Source: Janthinobacterium lividum (lineage in GTDB: Bacteria > Pseudomonadota > Gammaproteobacteria > Burkholderiales > Burkholderiaceae_D). Taken from it: a DNA stretch of 64,000 nucleotides. Positions 51,207-61,439 of this stretch are shown in pieces (positions within the stretch are counted from its first letter, which is position 1; each line of letters begins with the position of its first letter). The translations under genes were made by a program, and so were the position numbers. The stretch spans positions 2,666,001 to 2,730,000 of the forward strand of contig NZ_CP075583.1 of the NCBI RefSeq assembly GCF_023509035.1. Reading direction: 5' to 3'. The notes below the pieces were generated by a model. That model did not search any database. It had not been told where the DNA came from and saw only the letters and a list, made by a program, of their open reading frames with translations.

Positions 51207-54200
51207 GCGGCTCCTTGTTGCGGTTCGGCTGGCGCTGGCGCTGGCGCGGCAGCCTTGGGGAAAGGCGCCAGGTAGCCGATCAAGACCATCAGCAAGCCCA
51301 CGCCCACGAAGGATATGATGCGTTCGATGCCTCCCACGTTCGACAGGTCGATGGCGAACAATTTCAGCACGACCAGCCCCAGCAGCACGGCGCCCAGGCT
51401 CCATTGCTGGCGTCGCTGCTGGCGGGCCGCGTGGCGCATCAGCAGCAGGGCCGTGATGCTCCACACCAGTGATAGCATCGCTTGCACGAACTGCGAGGCC
51501 AGCATGGCGTCAAAGGTATACGGCACCCCGACATAGTGCGAGACAGTGCGCAGCAGCATCAGATTGAACCAGCCATACAGCAAGCATGCGGCCACGACGG
51601 GCAAGCGCGCCTGCCACACGGCGGGCAGGGGCAAGTGGCCTGCTGGCAGCAAGCGGTAGCTGGCAATGGCCAGCAGGACGGCAAAGCCCGTGCTCAAGTC
51701 CAGCGGATTGAGCAACGGCAAGTAGGGCAGTGGCGCCATGGCGCCATCGTCGAAAATGTTCCACGCGGCGATCAGCAGCACAGACCAGAGCGCGCCCAAC
51801 GGTATCAGGGTGCGCTGGTACCATGCGGCAATCGGCGCCACCGGCCAGGCGCCAGCGCGGCAGCGGCGGATCAGCCAGGCCAGCGCCAGCATCATGGTCC
51901 AGGCCGGCAAGTAGCGGGCCCAGGCGGGGCTGACGCTGTCTTCATGCTGTGCCAGCCAGGCGCTGACCTGCATGGCGCCCACGGGCCACAGCATCAGCCA
52001 GGGCGCGGCCGTGCGCAGCGTATGCAGAAAACGCAGCGCACGCACGTCGAGTTGCCAGCCCGCTTGCGGCCAGGCCAGCAGCAGGTATTCGCCGGCCGCC
52101 AGGGCGCTGGCCAGGGCCAGCCAGCTCAAGCCGGTCGGCAGGTAATCGTGCAGGTACAGCGTCAGCAGCACGTTGGCGCTCCACACAAGCAGACCCAGCC
52201 AGGCAGCCACGCTGAACCAGCGCAGTTGTGGCCAATCGAGTCGTCGCGCCAGGAGGGCGAACACAGGCGTCGTGATGGACACGGCAATCAGGTACAGCGC
52301 CAGCCAGTGCTCGCCCGCGTGCGGCTGCAGCTCCAGGTCGCCGTCGATCAGGCGCAGCAGCCAACTGGTGAAGGGCACGAGGATGGCGGCAAACCACAGC
52401 AAGCCGCTCCAGACTAGCAGCGGGCGCGCTACCAGGGCCAGCAGCTCGTCGCCGCCGCGCGCGCGCAGCGCAAGGAAACGGGCGCTGGCAAAGGCGGCGG
52501 CTCCCAGCAGCAGGGCGCTGAGGAAGGAACCTTCGAACAGGCTGGCCGGGTGCTGGTCCCAGGTCCAGCTGGCGCGGCTGAGCAATATCATGCCGGCCAG
52601 CACCTGCACGGCCAGCAGCAGCGCGCGCGGCGCATGCCATTGTTCACGTCGCGCCAGCCACGCCAGCAGGGCTGCCACTGCCAGCGCGCTGATGGTGAGC
52701 AGGTTCAATTGCGTGGCGGCATACGTGCGCAGCAGGATTTCGCTCCAGAGGCCGCCCAGCAGCCAGACCGTGGCGGCCGTCAGGAACAGCACGGACAGGC
52801 TGCTCATGAATTCGGGGTACAAGTGGCTGCCGTGGCGGCGGAAATTGAAGGCCATCACCAGTGCGGCGGCGGCCAGCAGCGCGCAGCCGAGCCAGATGTT
52901 GGCGTGCAGGGCCGCTGCCGTATCGAGTTCCTGCATGGCGACGAGGAAGGCAAGCCAGGCGGCCCCCTGCACCAGCAGGCCGAAGGCCCAGGCCAGGGTC
53001 TGGCGCTGGCGCAAGCCGACCCAGACGATGCCTGCGCCTTCCAGCGCCCAGGCGGCGGACGTCCAGCGGCCATCGAGGGCGAACGGGATGGCCAGCGTGC
53101 CAAACACGATGCCCAGCGCGAGGAAGGCTTCGGCCAGCAGTTTGAAACCTGTGCGGCGCCACAGGGTCACGGCCAGTCCCGTGTAGCCCAGGCCGGCAAT
53201 CAGTGCGGAAAACGCCAGGCCAAAGTGAAAGTGCTGGACCAGGCCATATTGCAAGCCCATGGCTGCCAGCGGCGTGCCGAAGACGAGGGTGCCATCCACA
53301 TAGTGTTTCAGGCGCGGCGCCTGGCGCGCGCAGTAGGCAATCGCGATGCCGATATAGAACAGCACGAACAGGATCAAAAACAGCTGCGTCGACAGGTAGT
53401 GCTCGGGCGTGTAGCGCAGCAGGCCCCAGGTGGTGGCGACGACGAAGGTGAAGCCAAAGCTCAGCACATTCAGGACGCGCCAGGCGCGCTTCAGGGCGAT
53501 GGCGAAGACGCCCGCATTGAGCAGCGCGTAATAGCTGAACAGGCCGATATGGTTGCCGCTGCCCGTCGACACGAGCAGGGGCACGGCAAAGCCGCCGACG
53601 ATGCCAAAGACGGCCAGCCAGACGGCGTTTTGCAGCACGGCCAGCACGCAGGTGAACGCCGTCAGCACGAACAGCACGGCAAAAGCCAGGCCGGCCGGGA
53701 TCAGTTCATACAGGCGGAAGGCGCCGAACGTCACTAGCATCAATATCGCCAGCGCCGTGCCCTGCAGTGGCAAGCTGATGCCGGGACGTTTGATTCGGAT
53801 GCGCCAGGCCCAGGCCAGCAGGGCAATATCGGCCAGTGCGATGCCGGCCAGGCGCAGCTCGATGGGCACCGTGACCTGCGCCGACACATATTTGAGCAGG
53901 AAGCTGACGCCGAGGAAGAGGATCAGCAAGCCCAGCTTGGCGACCAGGTTGCCGGTAAATAACCAGTTCTTCGCCTTGGCAACGAGGCCGTCAGGGTGCG
54001 CGATCCAGGATGGGGTGTTGGGGGCGGCAGGTGCGGGCCTGGCTGGGGGAGGTGGTGCCGATGGCGCGGGTGCGGATGTAGTGGCTGGAGCGACCTTTGC
54101 CAGTTCGACCGGCTCGATCACGGCCGCTTGCGGCACGGGGACGGCTGGCGGCACCGGCACCGGTGCAGGCGCGGAAATAGGAGCAGGCACAGGCACAGGC

Positions 54201-54433
54201 ACAGGCAAAGGCACAGGCAAAGGAACAGGCGCAGCAAGCTCCACGGCGGGCGCGGTAGCCGGCGCTTCGTCCTGGCCTTCCAGCGTTTGCAGGCGCTTGT
54301 GGATGCTATCGACTTCCTTGCGCAGGCGGGCCGTCAGCAACTCCAGATCGGCAACTTTTCTGCGGTACTGCAGCACCAGCACGAAGCCGGTAATCAGCAA
54401 GCCAAGGATGAACAGCGTGATCAATCCAAACAT
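51203..54433 (-). CDS. DUF2339 giant polytopic membrane protein
   Basis: A 1076-residue inner-membrane protein. An N-terminal helix (MFGLITLFILGLLITGFVLV) leads into a coiled-coil stretch (LELLTARLRKEVDSIHKRLQ), a Pro/Val/Ala-rich linker of about 70 residues, and then roughly 25-30 hydrophobic helices, the DUF2339 core. AGGAAAG before ATG 54433 sets the start; a longer frame from 54472 is less likely. The function is unknown. Coupled to the DUF3999 gene. Confidence 0.85.
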   Translation of the reverse strand: MFGLITLFILGLLITGFVLVLQYRRKVADLELLTARLRKEVDSIHKRLQTLEGQDEAPATAPAVELAAPVPLPVPLPVPVPVPAPISAPAPVPVPPAVPVPQAAVIEPVELAKVAPATTSAPAPSAPPPPARPAPAAPNTPSWIAHPDGLVAKAKNWLFTGNLVAKLGLLILFLGVSFLLKYVSAQVTVPIELRLAGIALADIALLAWAWRIRIKRPGISLPLQGTALAILMLVTFGAFRLYELIPAGLAFAVLFVLTAFTCVLAVLQNAVWLAVFGIVGGFAVPLLVSTGSGNHIGLFSYYALLNAGVFAIALKRAWRVLNVLSFGFTFVVATTWGLLRYTPEHYLSTQLFLILFVLFYIGIAIAYCARQAPRLKHYVDGTLVFGTPLAAMGLQYGLVQHFHFGLAFSALIAGLGYTGLAVTLWRRTGFKLLAEAFLALGIVFGTLAIPFALDGRWTSAAWALEGAGIVWVGLRQRQTLAWAFGLLVQGAAWLAFLVAMQELDTAAALHANIWLGCALLAAAALVMAFNFRRHGSHLYPEFMSSLSVLFLTAATVWLLGGLWSEILLRTYAATQLNLLTISALAVAALLAWLARREQWHAPRALLLAVQVLAGMILLSRASWTWDQHPASLFEGSFLSALLLGAAAFASARFLALRARGGDELLALVARPLLVWSGLLWFAAILVPFTSWLLRLIDGDLELQPHAGEHWLALYLIAVSITTPVFALLARRLDWPQLRWFSVAAWLGLLVWSANVLLTLYLHDYLPTGLSWLALASALAAGEYLLLAWPQAGWQLDVRALRFLHTLRTAAPWLMLWPVGAMQVSAWLAQHEDSVSPAWARYLPAWTMMLALAWLIRRCRAGAWPVAPIAAWYQRTLIPLGALWSVLLIAAWNIFDDGAMAPLPYLPLLNPLDLSTGFAVLLAIASYRLLPAGHLPLPAVWQARLPVVAACLLYGWFNLMLLRTVSHYVGVPYTFDAMLASQFVQAMLSLVWSITALLLMRHAARQQRRQQWSLGAVLLGLVVLKLFAIDLSNVGGIERIISFVGVGLLMVLIGYLAPFPKAAAPAPAPAEPQQGAA
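54170..54236. repeat. Hexanucleotide-type repeat encoding a Pro-Val-rich linker
   Basis: Repeats of the hexamer ACAGGC and its variant AAAGGC (for example at 54187-54234) code in the minus frame for alternating Pro-Val/Pro-Leu in the linker of the DUF2339 protein. Such arrays can change length by slippage. Confidence 0.7.
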
Positions 54434-54678
54434 GGGGCAGCTTTCCTGGAAGAGCGGGGCAAAGGCACCCACGGTATGCGCACATTACCTTATTATCAAG
54501 AAACAGGCGATTTTTGTCGTGCCAGGGCAAGTGCCGGGAAACGCGTGCGGCGGCAAGGCGAGCATGACGTGGCATGCTGTTTTTCGTATTGACGCCAAGC
54601 AAGATGACGACATTCAGATTGTCGTGCGCAGGATAGTGCTGTATTTTAGCAATTCCTTAATTACCAGTTCCCCATGCC

Positions 54679-56565
54679 ATGAGTCAAAGCAGCCAGTTTT
54701 CCTTATTGTCGCAACGCCGTTTCGGGCCCTTCTTCTGGACCCAGTTCTTTGGCGCCTTCAACGACAATCTGTTCAAGACGGCCCTGATGGTGATTCTCGC
54801 CTACGATGCGTTGAGCTGGACCACGCTCGACCCATCCACCATCACCAACCTGATTCCCGGCCTGTTCATCCTGCCGTATGTCGTGTTTTCGGCCACGGCG
54901 GGCCAGCTGGCCGACAAATTCGAAAAGGCGGGCCTGGCCCGTTTCGTGAAATGGATGGAACTGGCCATCATGGCCGTGGCCGCCGCTGGCTGGATGACGC
55001 ATACCCTGTGGCTGCTGGTGGCGGCCGTGGTCGGCATGGGCGTGCATTCGACCCTGTTCGGTCCCGTCAAGTATGCGTATCTGCCGCAGCAGCTCAAGCC
55101 CGAGGAACTGGTCGGCGGCAATGGCCTGATCGAGATGGGCACCTTCGTCGGCATCTTGCTGGGTGAAATCCTCGGCGCCGTGCTGATCGTGCACAAGCCG
55201 CTGGGCGTGGAACTGGTGGCCGGCGCGACGATTGCCGTGGCTGTGTTCGGCCTGGTCGCCAGCTACCGCGTGCCGCGCACGCCGGCGCCCGAGCCGGACT
55301 TGAAGGTGAGTTTGAATTTTGTTGCCGAATCGTTCCGCAACCTGAATTTTTCGCGCAAGAACCGTCCCGTCTTCCTGGCCATGCTGGGCAACTCCTGGTT
55401 CTGGTTTTACGGCGCCCTGATCCTGGCCCAGTTCCCCGTGTATTCGAAGGATTTCCTGCATGGCGACCACAGCGTGTTCGTGCTGCTGCTGACCGTGTTT
55501 TCCGTCGGCATCGGCACAGGCTCCTTGCTGTGCGAGCGCTTGTCGGACCACAAGATCGAGATCGGCCTGGTGCCGTTCGGCTCCATCGGCCTGTCGCTGT
55601 TCGGCATCGACCTGTATTTCGCCAGCAATGCGTATGCGAATACGCAAGTGGTCGATGCGCTGGCGTTTGTCAGCCAAGCCGGCGTGCCGCGCATCTTGAT
55701 TGACATCGTCATGATCGGCGTGTTCGGCGGCTTCTTTATCGTGCCCCTGTTCGCCCTGATCCAGACGCGCTGCGACCCGAAACACATTTCGCGCACGATC
55801 GCCGGCATGAATATCTTGAACGCCCTGTTCATGGTAGCGGCGGCCGGCGTGGCCATCGTGCTGGTGGGGCAAGGTTTTACCATACCCCAGCTGTTCCTCG
55901 TCACGGCCATTTTGAACGCGCTGGTGGCGGCCTACATCTTCTCGCTGGTGCCGGAATTCCTCATGCGCTTCCTGGCGTGGATACTCATCCAGACCGTGCA
56001 CAGGGTCAAAGTCGTCGACGGCGAGCGCATCCCCACGGAAGGCGCGGCCGTGCTGGTATGCAACCATGTCAGCTATGTGGACGCCATCGTCATCATGGCG
56101 GCCAGCCCACGCCCCATCCGTTTCGTCATGGACCACCGCATCTTCAAGATGCCGCTGATGGGTTGGATTTTCCGCACGGCCAAGGCCATTCCCATCGCGC
56201 CGGCGAAGGAAGACCCGTTCCTCATGGAAAAGGCCTTCATCGATATCGCGCAAGCGCTGCACCAAGGCGAACTGGTGTGCATCTTCCCCGAAGGCAAGCT
56301 GACCCGCACGGGCCAGATCAGCGAATTCAAGGGCGGCATCGCCAAGATCGTCGAGCGCAGCAAGGTGCCTGTGATTCCGCTGGCGCTGCGCGGCTTGTGG
56401 GGACATTTGCTGAGCCATCGCAATGGTCATTTGTTCGAGCGCGCCTTCAAGGCGGGCTTGCGCTCGCGTCTGTCCTTGGCCGTGGGCATGCCCGTGGCGC
56501 CCGAGGCCGCCACGCCGGAACTGCTGCAGCAAAAGGTGCAGGAATTGCGCGGCAAGTGGAAATAA
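54679..56565 (+). CDS. LplT-PlsC fusion: lysophospholipid transporter with acyltransferase
   Basis: A 628-residue two-domain protein. Residues 1 to about 430 are an MFS-type lysophospholipid flippase (FFGAFNDNLFKTALMV, then FGPVKYAYLPQQLKPEELVGGNGLIEMG, typical of LplT). Residues about 440-628 are a PlsC-like acyltransferase with CNHVSYVDA (HxxxxD) and FPEGKLTRTG. It should import 2-acyl-lysophospholipids and re-acylate them. The middle AMP-ligase domain of the three-part Aas-type fusions is missing, so acyl donors must be acyl-ACP or acyl-CoA. Monocistronic. Confidence 0.88.
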   Translation: MSQSSQFSLLSQRRFGPFFWTQFFGAFNDNLFKTALMVILAYDALSWTTLDPSTITNLIPGLFILPYVVFSATAGQLADKFEKAGLARFVKWMELAIMAVAAAGWMTHTLWLLVAAVVGMGVHSTLFGPVKYAYLPQQLKPEELVGGNGLIEMGTFVGILLGEILGAVLIVHKPLGVELVAGATIAVAVFGLVASYRVPRTPAPEPDLKVSLNFVAESFRNLNFSRKNRPVFLAMLGNSWFWFYGALILAQFPVYSKDFLHGDHSVFVLLLTVFSVGIGTGSLLCERLSDHKIEIGLVPFGSIGLSLFGIDLYFASNAYANTQVVDALAFVSQAGVPRILIDIVMIGVFGGFFIVPLFALIQTRCDPKHISRTIAGMNILNALFMVAAAGVAIVLVGQGFTIPQLFLVTAILNALVAAYIFSLVPEFLMRFLAWILIQTVHRVKVVDGERIPTEGAAVLVCNHVSYVDAIVIMAASPRPIRFVMDHRIFKMPLMGWIFRTAKAIPIAPAKEDPFLMEKAFIDIAQALHQGELVCIFPEGKLTRTGQISEFKGGIAKIVERSKVPVIPLALRGLWGHLLSHRNGHLFERAFKAGLRSRLSLAVGMPVAPEAATPELLQQKVQELRGKWK

Positions 56566-57048
56566 ACGTCGTTCCTCTCGCCTAGCCCCCCCCGGCATGC
56601 TGCGCCGGGTGCGCGCAGCATGTCGTCGCTGGGCTCCCGCTACGCCACGCTGTGCCAGCATATTGGCGCGTCTGTCGCAGCATGTCTTTTCGATACCATT
56701 AGTAAATAATTATGTCGGCGGCCCAGGCCGTTCAGGGAAATGTTGCGCACAGGATCTGCGCTTCAGCAAAAAACGTATTACCCTGCTACAGTATTCCTTC
56801 AATTCTGCTTTCCCGCATTGCCGTTTTTGCCAGCGCCCACCAGGTTTTTAGCCGACTTCGCTGGCGTGCAGCTGCTGTTGCCGTCCTCATTTAATTGCCT
56901 CATTGATAATTTAATTCGCTTGATAGTTACTATGTTTCAATTGTAACGATGCTTGACGATTTTAGAATGATCGTTCATTCTTTGGTCTGCGTTAATAAAT
57001 TTAGTCACACTAACGACACTAGCCAGCTTCTTTTTCAGAAAGTCCAAG
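56566..57048. promoter_or_regulatory. Intergenic region and control region of the efflux operon
   Basis: About 480 bp, no gene. From about 56800 it becomes AT-rich. TTGACG at 56953-56958 with a 17-bp spacer to CATTCT at 56976-56981 is a possible promoter overlapping the operator; other candidate boxes cannot be excluded. Confidence 0.45.
56964..56981. promoter_or_regulatory. Palindromic operator for a TetR-type repressor
   Basis: An 18-bp inverted repeat AGAATGA-tcgt-TCATTCT, 67 bp before the adaptor start. TetR repressors of RND pumps bind sites of this kind; the TetR gene at the end of the operon is the expected ligand-responsive protein. Confidence 0.62.
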
Positions 57049-58257
57049 ATGCAACCAACATTTTCCTTGACGTCGCCGCGTACGAGCGGCGCTATTGCCG
57101 TTCTGTGCGCCACTGTAATCATGGCCGGCTGCAGTAAAAAACAGGAAGCACCTCACGCGCAGCAAGCGCCACAGGTGGTCGTGTTTACTGTTAATCCGGC
57201 CGCGTTGCCGATGAGCGCCGAATTGCCCGGCCGTACGAATGCCTACCAGGTCGCCGATGTGCGTCCGCAAGTCGGTGGCTTGATCCAGAAGCGCCTGTTC
57301 GTCGAAGGTAGCGATGTGAAAGCGGGCACGGCCCTGTATCAGATCGATCCCGCCACGTACCAGGCTGCCTACAATTCGGCCAAGGCCGCGCTGTCGAAAG
57401 CCAAGGCCAACCTGCTGACGGCCGGTCCGAAAGCGTCGCGCTACAAGGAACTGGTTGCCATCGAAGGCGTGAGCCGCCAGGAATACGATGATGCCGTCGC
57501 TGCTTTCGAGCAAGCCAAGGCAGACGTCGAGTCCGCCACCGCGGCGCTGGAATCGGCGAATATCAACCTGAAGTACAGCACCGTGACGGCGCCGATCAGC
57601 GGCCGCACCAGCCGCTCGACCGTGACGGCTGGCGCGCTGGTCACGGCGGGCCAGGCGGAAGCCCTGACCACCGTGCAGCAACTCGATCCGATCTATGTCG
57701 ACGTGACCCAGTCGAGCACGGATTTGCTGCGCCTGAAACGTCAGATGGCCGACGGCTCGCTGAAAAAAGTGGGCGAAGGTCAGGCCAAGGTTGACCTTCT
57801 CTTGCCGGACGGCAGCAAGTACAGTGAATCGGGCAAGCTGCAGTTCTCCGGCGTGACGGTCGATCCGACCACCGGCAACGTGGTCTTGCGCGCGCTGTTC
57901 CCGAACCCGAAAGGCGAATTGCTGCCAGGTATGTACGTGCGTGCCCAGCTGGAAACGGGCGTCGATGAAAAAGCCATCACCGTGCCGCAAGTGGGCGTGA
58001 CGCGCAACCAGAAGGGCCAGGCAACCGCCCTGATCCTGAACAAGGAAAACAAGGTCGAGCAACGCGTGCTGACCACCAGCGGTACGGTCGGCAATGACTG
58101 GCTGGTGACGTCCGGCCTGGCCGCAGGCGATCGCGTGATCGTGGAAGGCTTGCAAAAAGTCAAGCCAGGCGCGCCAGCCGTTGCCGTGCCGGCCAAGGCT
58201 GCTGCCGCGCCTGCCGCTGCCGCTTCTGCCGCAGCATCGGCTGCCAGCGCCCACTAA
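57049..58257 (+). CDS. RND efflux periplasmic adaptor (AcrA/MexA family)
   Basis: A 402-residue lipoprotein adaptor (lipobox IMAGC, Cys about residue 27). In order: lipoyl half (QVADVRPQVGGLIQKRLFVEGSDVKAG), alpha-hairpin coiled coil (about 105-170), second lipoyl half and beta-barrel with DPIYVDVTQSSTDLLRLK, then a membrane-proximal domain and an Ala-rich tail. Length and motifs are typical of the family. First gene of the tripartite operon. Confidence 0.92.
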   Translation: MQPTFSLTSPRTSGAIAVLCATVIMAGCSKKQEAPHAQQAPQVVVFTVNPAALPMSAELPGRTNAYQVADVRPQVGGLIQKRLFVEGSDVKAGTALYQIDPATYQAAYNSAKAALSKAKANLLTAGPKASRYKELVAIEGVSRQEYDDAVAAFEQAKADVESATAALESANINLKYSTVTAPISGRTSRSTVTAGALVTAGQAEALTTVQQLDPIYVDVTQSSTDLLRLKRQMADGSLKKVGEGQAKVDLLLPDGSKYSESGKLQFSGVTVDPTTGNVVLRALFPNPKGELLPGMYVRAQLETGVDEKAITVPQVGVTRNQKGQATALILNKENKVEQRVLTTSGTVGNDWLVTSGLAAGDRVIVEGLQKVKPGAPAVAVPAKAAAAPAAAASAAASAASAH

Positions 58258-58272
58258 TTCAGGAGAATATTA

Positions 58273-61200
58273 ATGGCCCGTTTTTTCATTGACCGCCCGA
58301 TTTTTGCCTGGGTGGTCGCGATCGTCATCATGCTTGCCGGCGTGATTTCGATCCTCAGCCTGCCGATCGCGCAGTACCCGAGTATTGCTCCGCCGTCGAT
58401 TTCGATCAGCGGCTCCTACCCTGGCGCCTCCGCCAAGACCGTGGAAGACGCTGTCACCCAGGTCATCGAACAAAAGATGAAGGGCATCGACGGCTTGCGC
58501 TACATGGCCTCGTCGAGCGATGCGACTGGCGGCATCAGCATCACGCTGACGTTTTACCAGTGGCACCAATCCCGACATCGCCCAGGTGCAGGTACAGAAC
58601 AAGCTGCAGCTGGCCACGCCCCTGCTGCCGACGGCTGTCACGCAACAGGGCCTCGTCGTGTCGAAAGCCACGAAGAACTTCCTGATGGTGTTCGGCTTCA
58701 TTTCCGAAAACGGCAAGATGGACCAGACCGACTTGAGCGACTATGTAGCCGCCAACGTCGTCGATCCGCTCAGCCGTGTTGCCGGCGTGGGCGATGTGAC
58801 ACTGTTCGGTTCGCAGTACGCCATGCGTATCTGGCTCAATCCGGCCAAGCTGCAAAGTTTTAACCTGACCCCGGCGGACGTGATCACGGCCGTGCAGGCG
58901 CAGAATGCGGAAGTATCGGCTGGCGAACTGGGCGGCACACCGTCCATCAAGGGCCAGCAGTTGAACGCTACCGTGTCGGCGCAAAGCCGTTTGCAAACGG
59001 TGGAGCAGTTCGGTGCCATCTTGCTGAAAACCACCACCGATGGCGCCATGGTGCACCTGAAGGACGTGGCCACCATGGAGCTGGGTCGCGAGAACTACAA
59101 TACCGTGGCCCGCTACAACGGCCATGCGGCAACCGGCGTGGCGATCAAGCTGGCGACGGGCGCCAACGCGCTCGATACGGCCAATGCGGCGAAAGCCATG
59201 CTGGGCAACCTGAGCAAGCAATTCCCTGAAGGCATGAGCTATCAGGTGGCGTTCGACACGACCCCGTTCGTGAAACTGTCCATCGAAGAAGTGGTCAAGA
59301 CCCTCGTCGAAGCGATCATCCTGGTCTTCCTGGTGATGTATCTGTTCCTGCAAAACTTCCGCGCCACCCTGATCCCGACCATGGCCGTGCCGGTCGTGCT
59401 GCTGGGTACCTTCGGCATCCTGAATGCGTTTGGCTATTCGATCAATACGCTGACCATGTTCGCCATGGTGCTGGCCATTGGTCTGCTGGTCGATGATGCG
59501 ATCGTGGTGGTGGAAAACGTCGAGCGCGTGATGAGCGAAGAGGGCTTGTCGCCGCTGGAAGCGACGCGCAAGTCCATGACGCAGATCACGGGCGCGCTGG
59601 TCGGTATCGCCATGGTGCTGTCGGCCGTGTTCGTGCCGATGGCCTTCTTCGGCGGCTCGACGGGCGTGATTTACCGCCAGTTCTCGATCACGATCGTCTC
59701 GTCGATGGTGCTGTCCGTCATCGTCGCGCTGGTCTTTACGCCAGCCTTGTGCGCCACCTTGCTGAAACCGGTAGAGAAGGGTCATCACGCCACCAACAAG
59801 GGCTTCTTCGGTTGGTTCAACCGCAGCTTCGATAGCAGCAGCAACAAATACCAGGGTCTGGTTGGCGCCATGATTACGCACCGCGCCCGCTCGATGTTGT
59901 TGTATGTGCTGTTGCTGGCCGGCCTCGTGTTCATCTTCATGCGCCTGCCAACCTCCTTCCTGCCGGAAGAAGACCAGGGCATCCTGTTTACGCAGATTCA
60001 ATTGCCGACGGGCGCCACGCAAGAGCGCACCCTGAAAGTGATCGAGCAGGTCGAAGACCACTTCATGAACAGCGAGAAAGACAACGTCGCTTCCGTGTTT
60101 GCCGTGGCCGGTTTCAGCTTCGGCGGTAACGGCCAGAACACGGGTATCGCCTTCGTGCGCCTGAAAGACTGGTCGCTGCGCAAGGACGTGGCGCAAAAAG
60201 CGCCGGCCGTGGCCGGTCGCGCCATGGGCAAGTTGTTGCAGATCAAGGATGCGATGGTGTTTACGTTTGCACCACCTGCCGTGCTGGAACTGGGTAACGC
60301 CACCGGTTTCGACATGCAGCTGCAGGATATCGGCGGTGTCGGCCATGACGCCCTGATGGCGGCGCGTAACCAGTTGCTGGGCATGGCGTCGCAGAATCCG
60401 GCCATGGTCGGCGTGCGTCCGAACGGCCAGGAAGATACGCCGCAGTACAAGATCGACATCGACCAGCAGAAAGCCACCGCGCTGGGCTTGCAGATCTCGG
60501 AAATCAACCGCGTGCTGAGCGTCGGCTGGGGGAGTTCGTATGTGAACGACTTCCTCGACCGTGGTCGCGTGAAGAAAGTGTTCATCCAGGGCGATGCCAG
60601 TTCGCGCATGCTGCCGGAAGACTTGAACAAGTGGTTCGTGCGGAATACCGCTGGCCAGATGGTGCCGTTCTCGGCCTTCGCCACCGGCAAGTGGATTTAC
60701 GCGTCGCCACGCCTGGAACGCTACAACGGCTTGCCGTCGGTAGAAATCCTGGGTACCCCGGCGCCGGGCCAAAGCACGGGCGCCGCCATGAACGCGATGG
60801 AAGAGATGGTAGCCAAGCTGCCGCCTGGCATCGGCTTCAGCTGGACCGGCGTCTCGCTGGAAGAGCGCGAATCCGGTTCGCAGACGCCGCAGCTGTACGC
60901 GCTGTCCCTGCTGATCGTGTTCCTGTGTCTGGCCGCGTTGTATGAAAGCTGGTCGATTCCGTTCTCCGTGTTGCTGGTGGTACCGCTGGGCGTGATCGGC
61001 GCCGTGCTCGGTACGTGGATGTTCGGCCTGTCGAACGACGTGTACTTCCAGGTGGGCTTGCTCACGGTGGTGGGTCTGTCGGCGAAGAATGCGATTCTGA
61101 TCGTCGAGTTTGCCAAGGAAATGCAGGAATCGGGCATGTCGCTGCTGGACGCGACCTTGCATGCGGTGCGTCTGCGTCTGCGTCCAATCCTGATGACCTC

Positions 61201-61438
61201 GATTGCCTTCGGCCTGGGCGTGCTGCCACTGGCCATATCCAGCGGCGCCGGTTCCGGCAGCCAGAACGCCATCGGTATCGGCGTGCTGGGCGGTATGTTG
61301 ACGGCCACGTTCCTCGGTATCTTCTTCGTGCCGGTGTTCTTCGTGCTGGTGCGCGGCTTCTTCTCGAAGTCGGACGCGCCAACCACGCCGGCGACGCCTG
61401 GCTCGCCAGCCGTCACGCTTTCTAAGGATGCGCATTAA
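58273..61438 (+). pseudogene. RND inner-membrane pump (AcrB/MexB family), frameshifted
   Basis: The reading frame starts at ATG 58273 ([25 protein letters not shown] upstream) and is perfect to TLTFY at 58557, where a +1 shift occurs; the rest ([16 protein letters not shown] onward, from 58559) is intact in the other frame to TAA at 61436-61438. Removing one C at 58557-58558 restores a 1054-residue pump with the proton-relay acidic pair in [19 protein letters not shown] and Lys in [13 protein letters not shown]. As written the product would stop at 58863. A sequencing error is likely because both halves are otherwise fully conserved; genuine inactivation is possible. Confidence 0.85.
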
Positions 61439-61439
61439 T

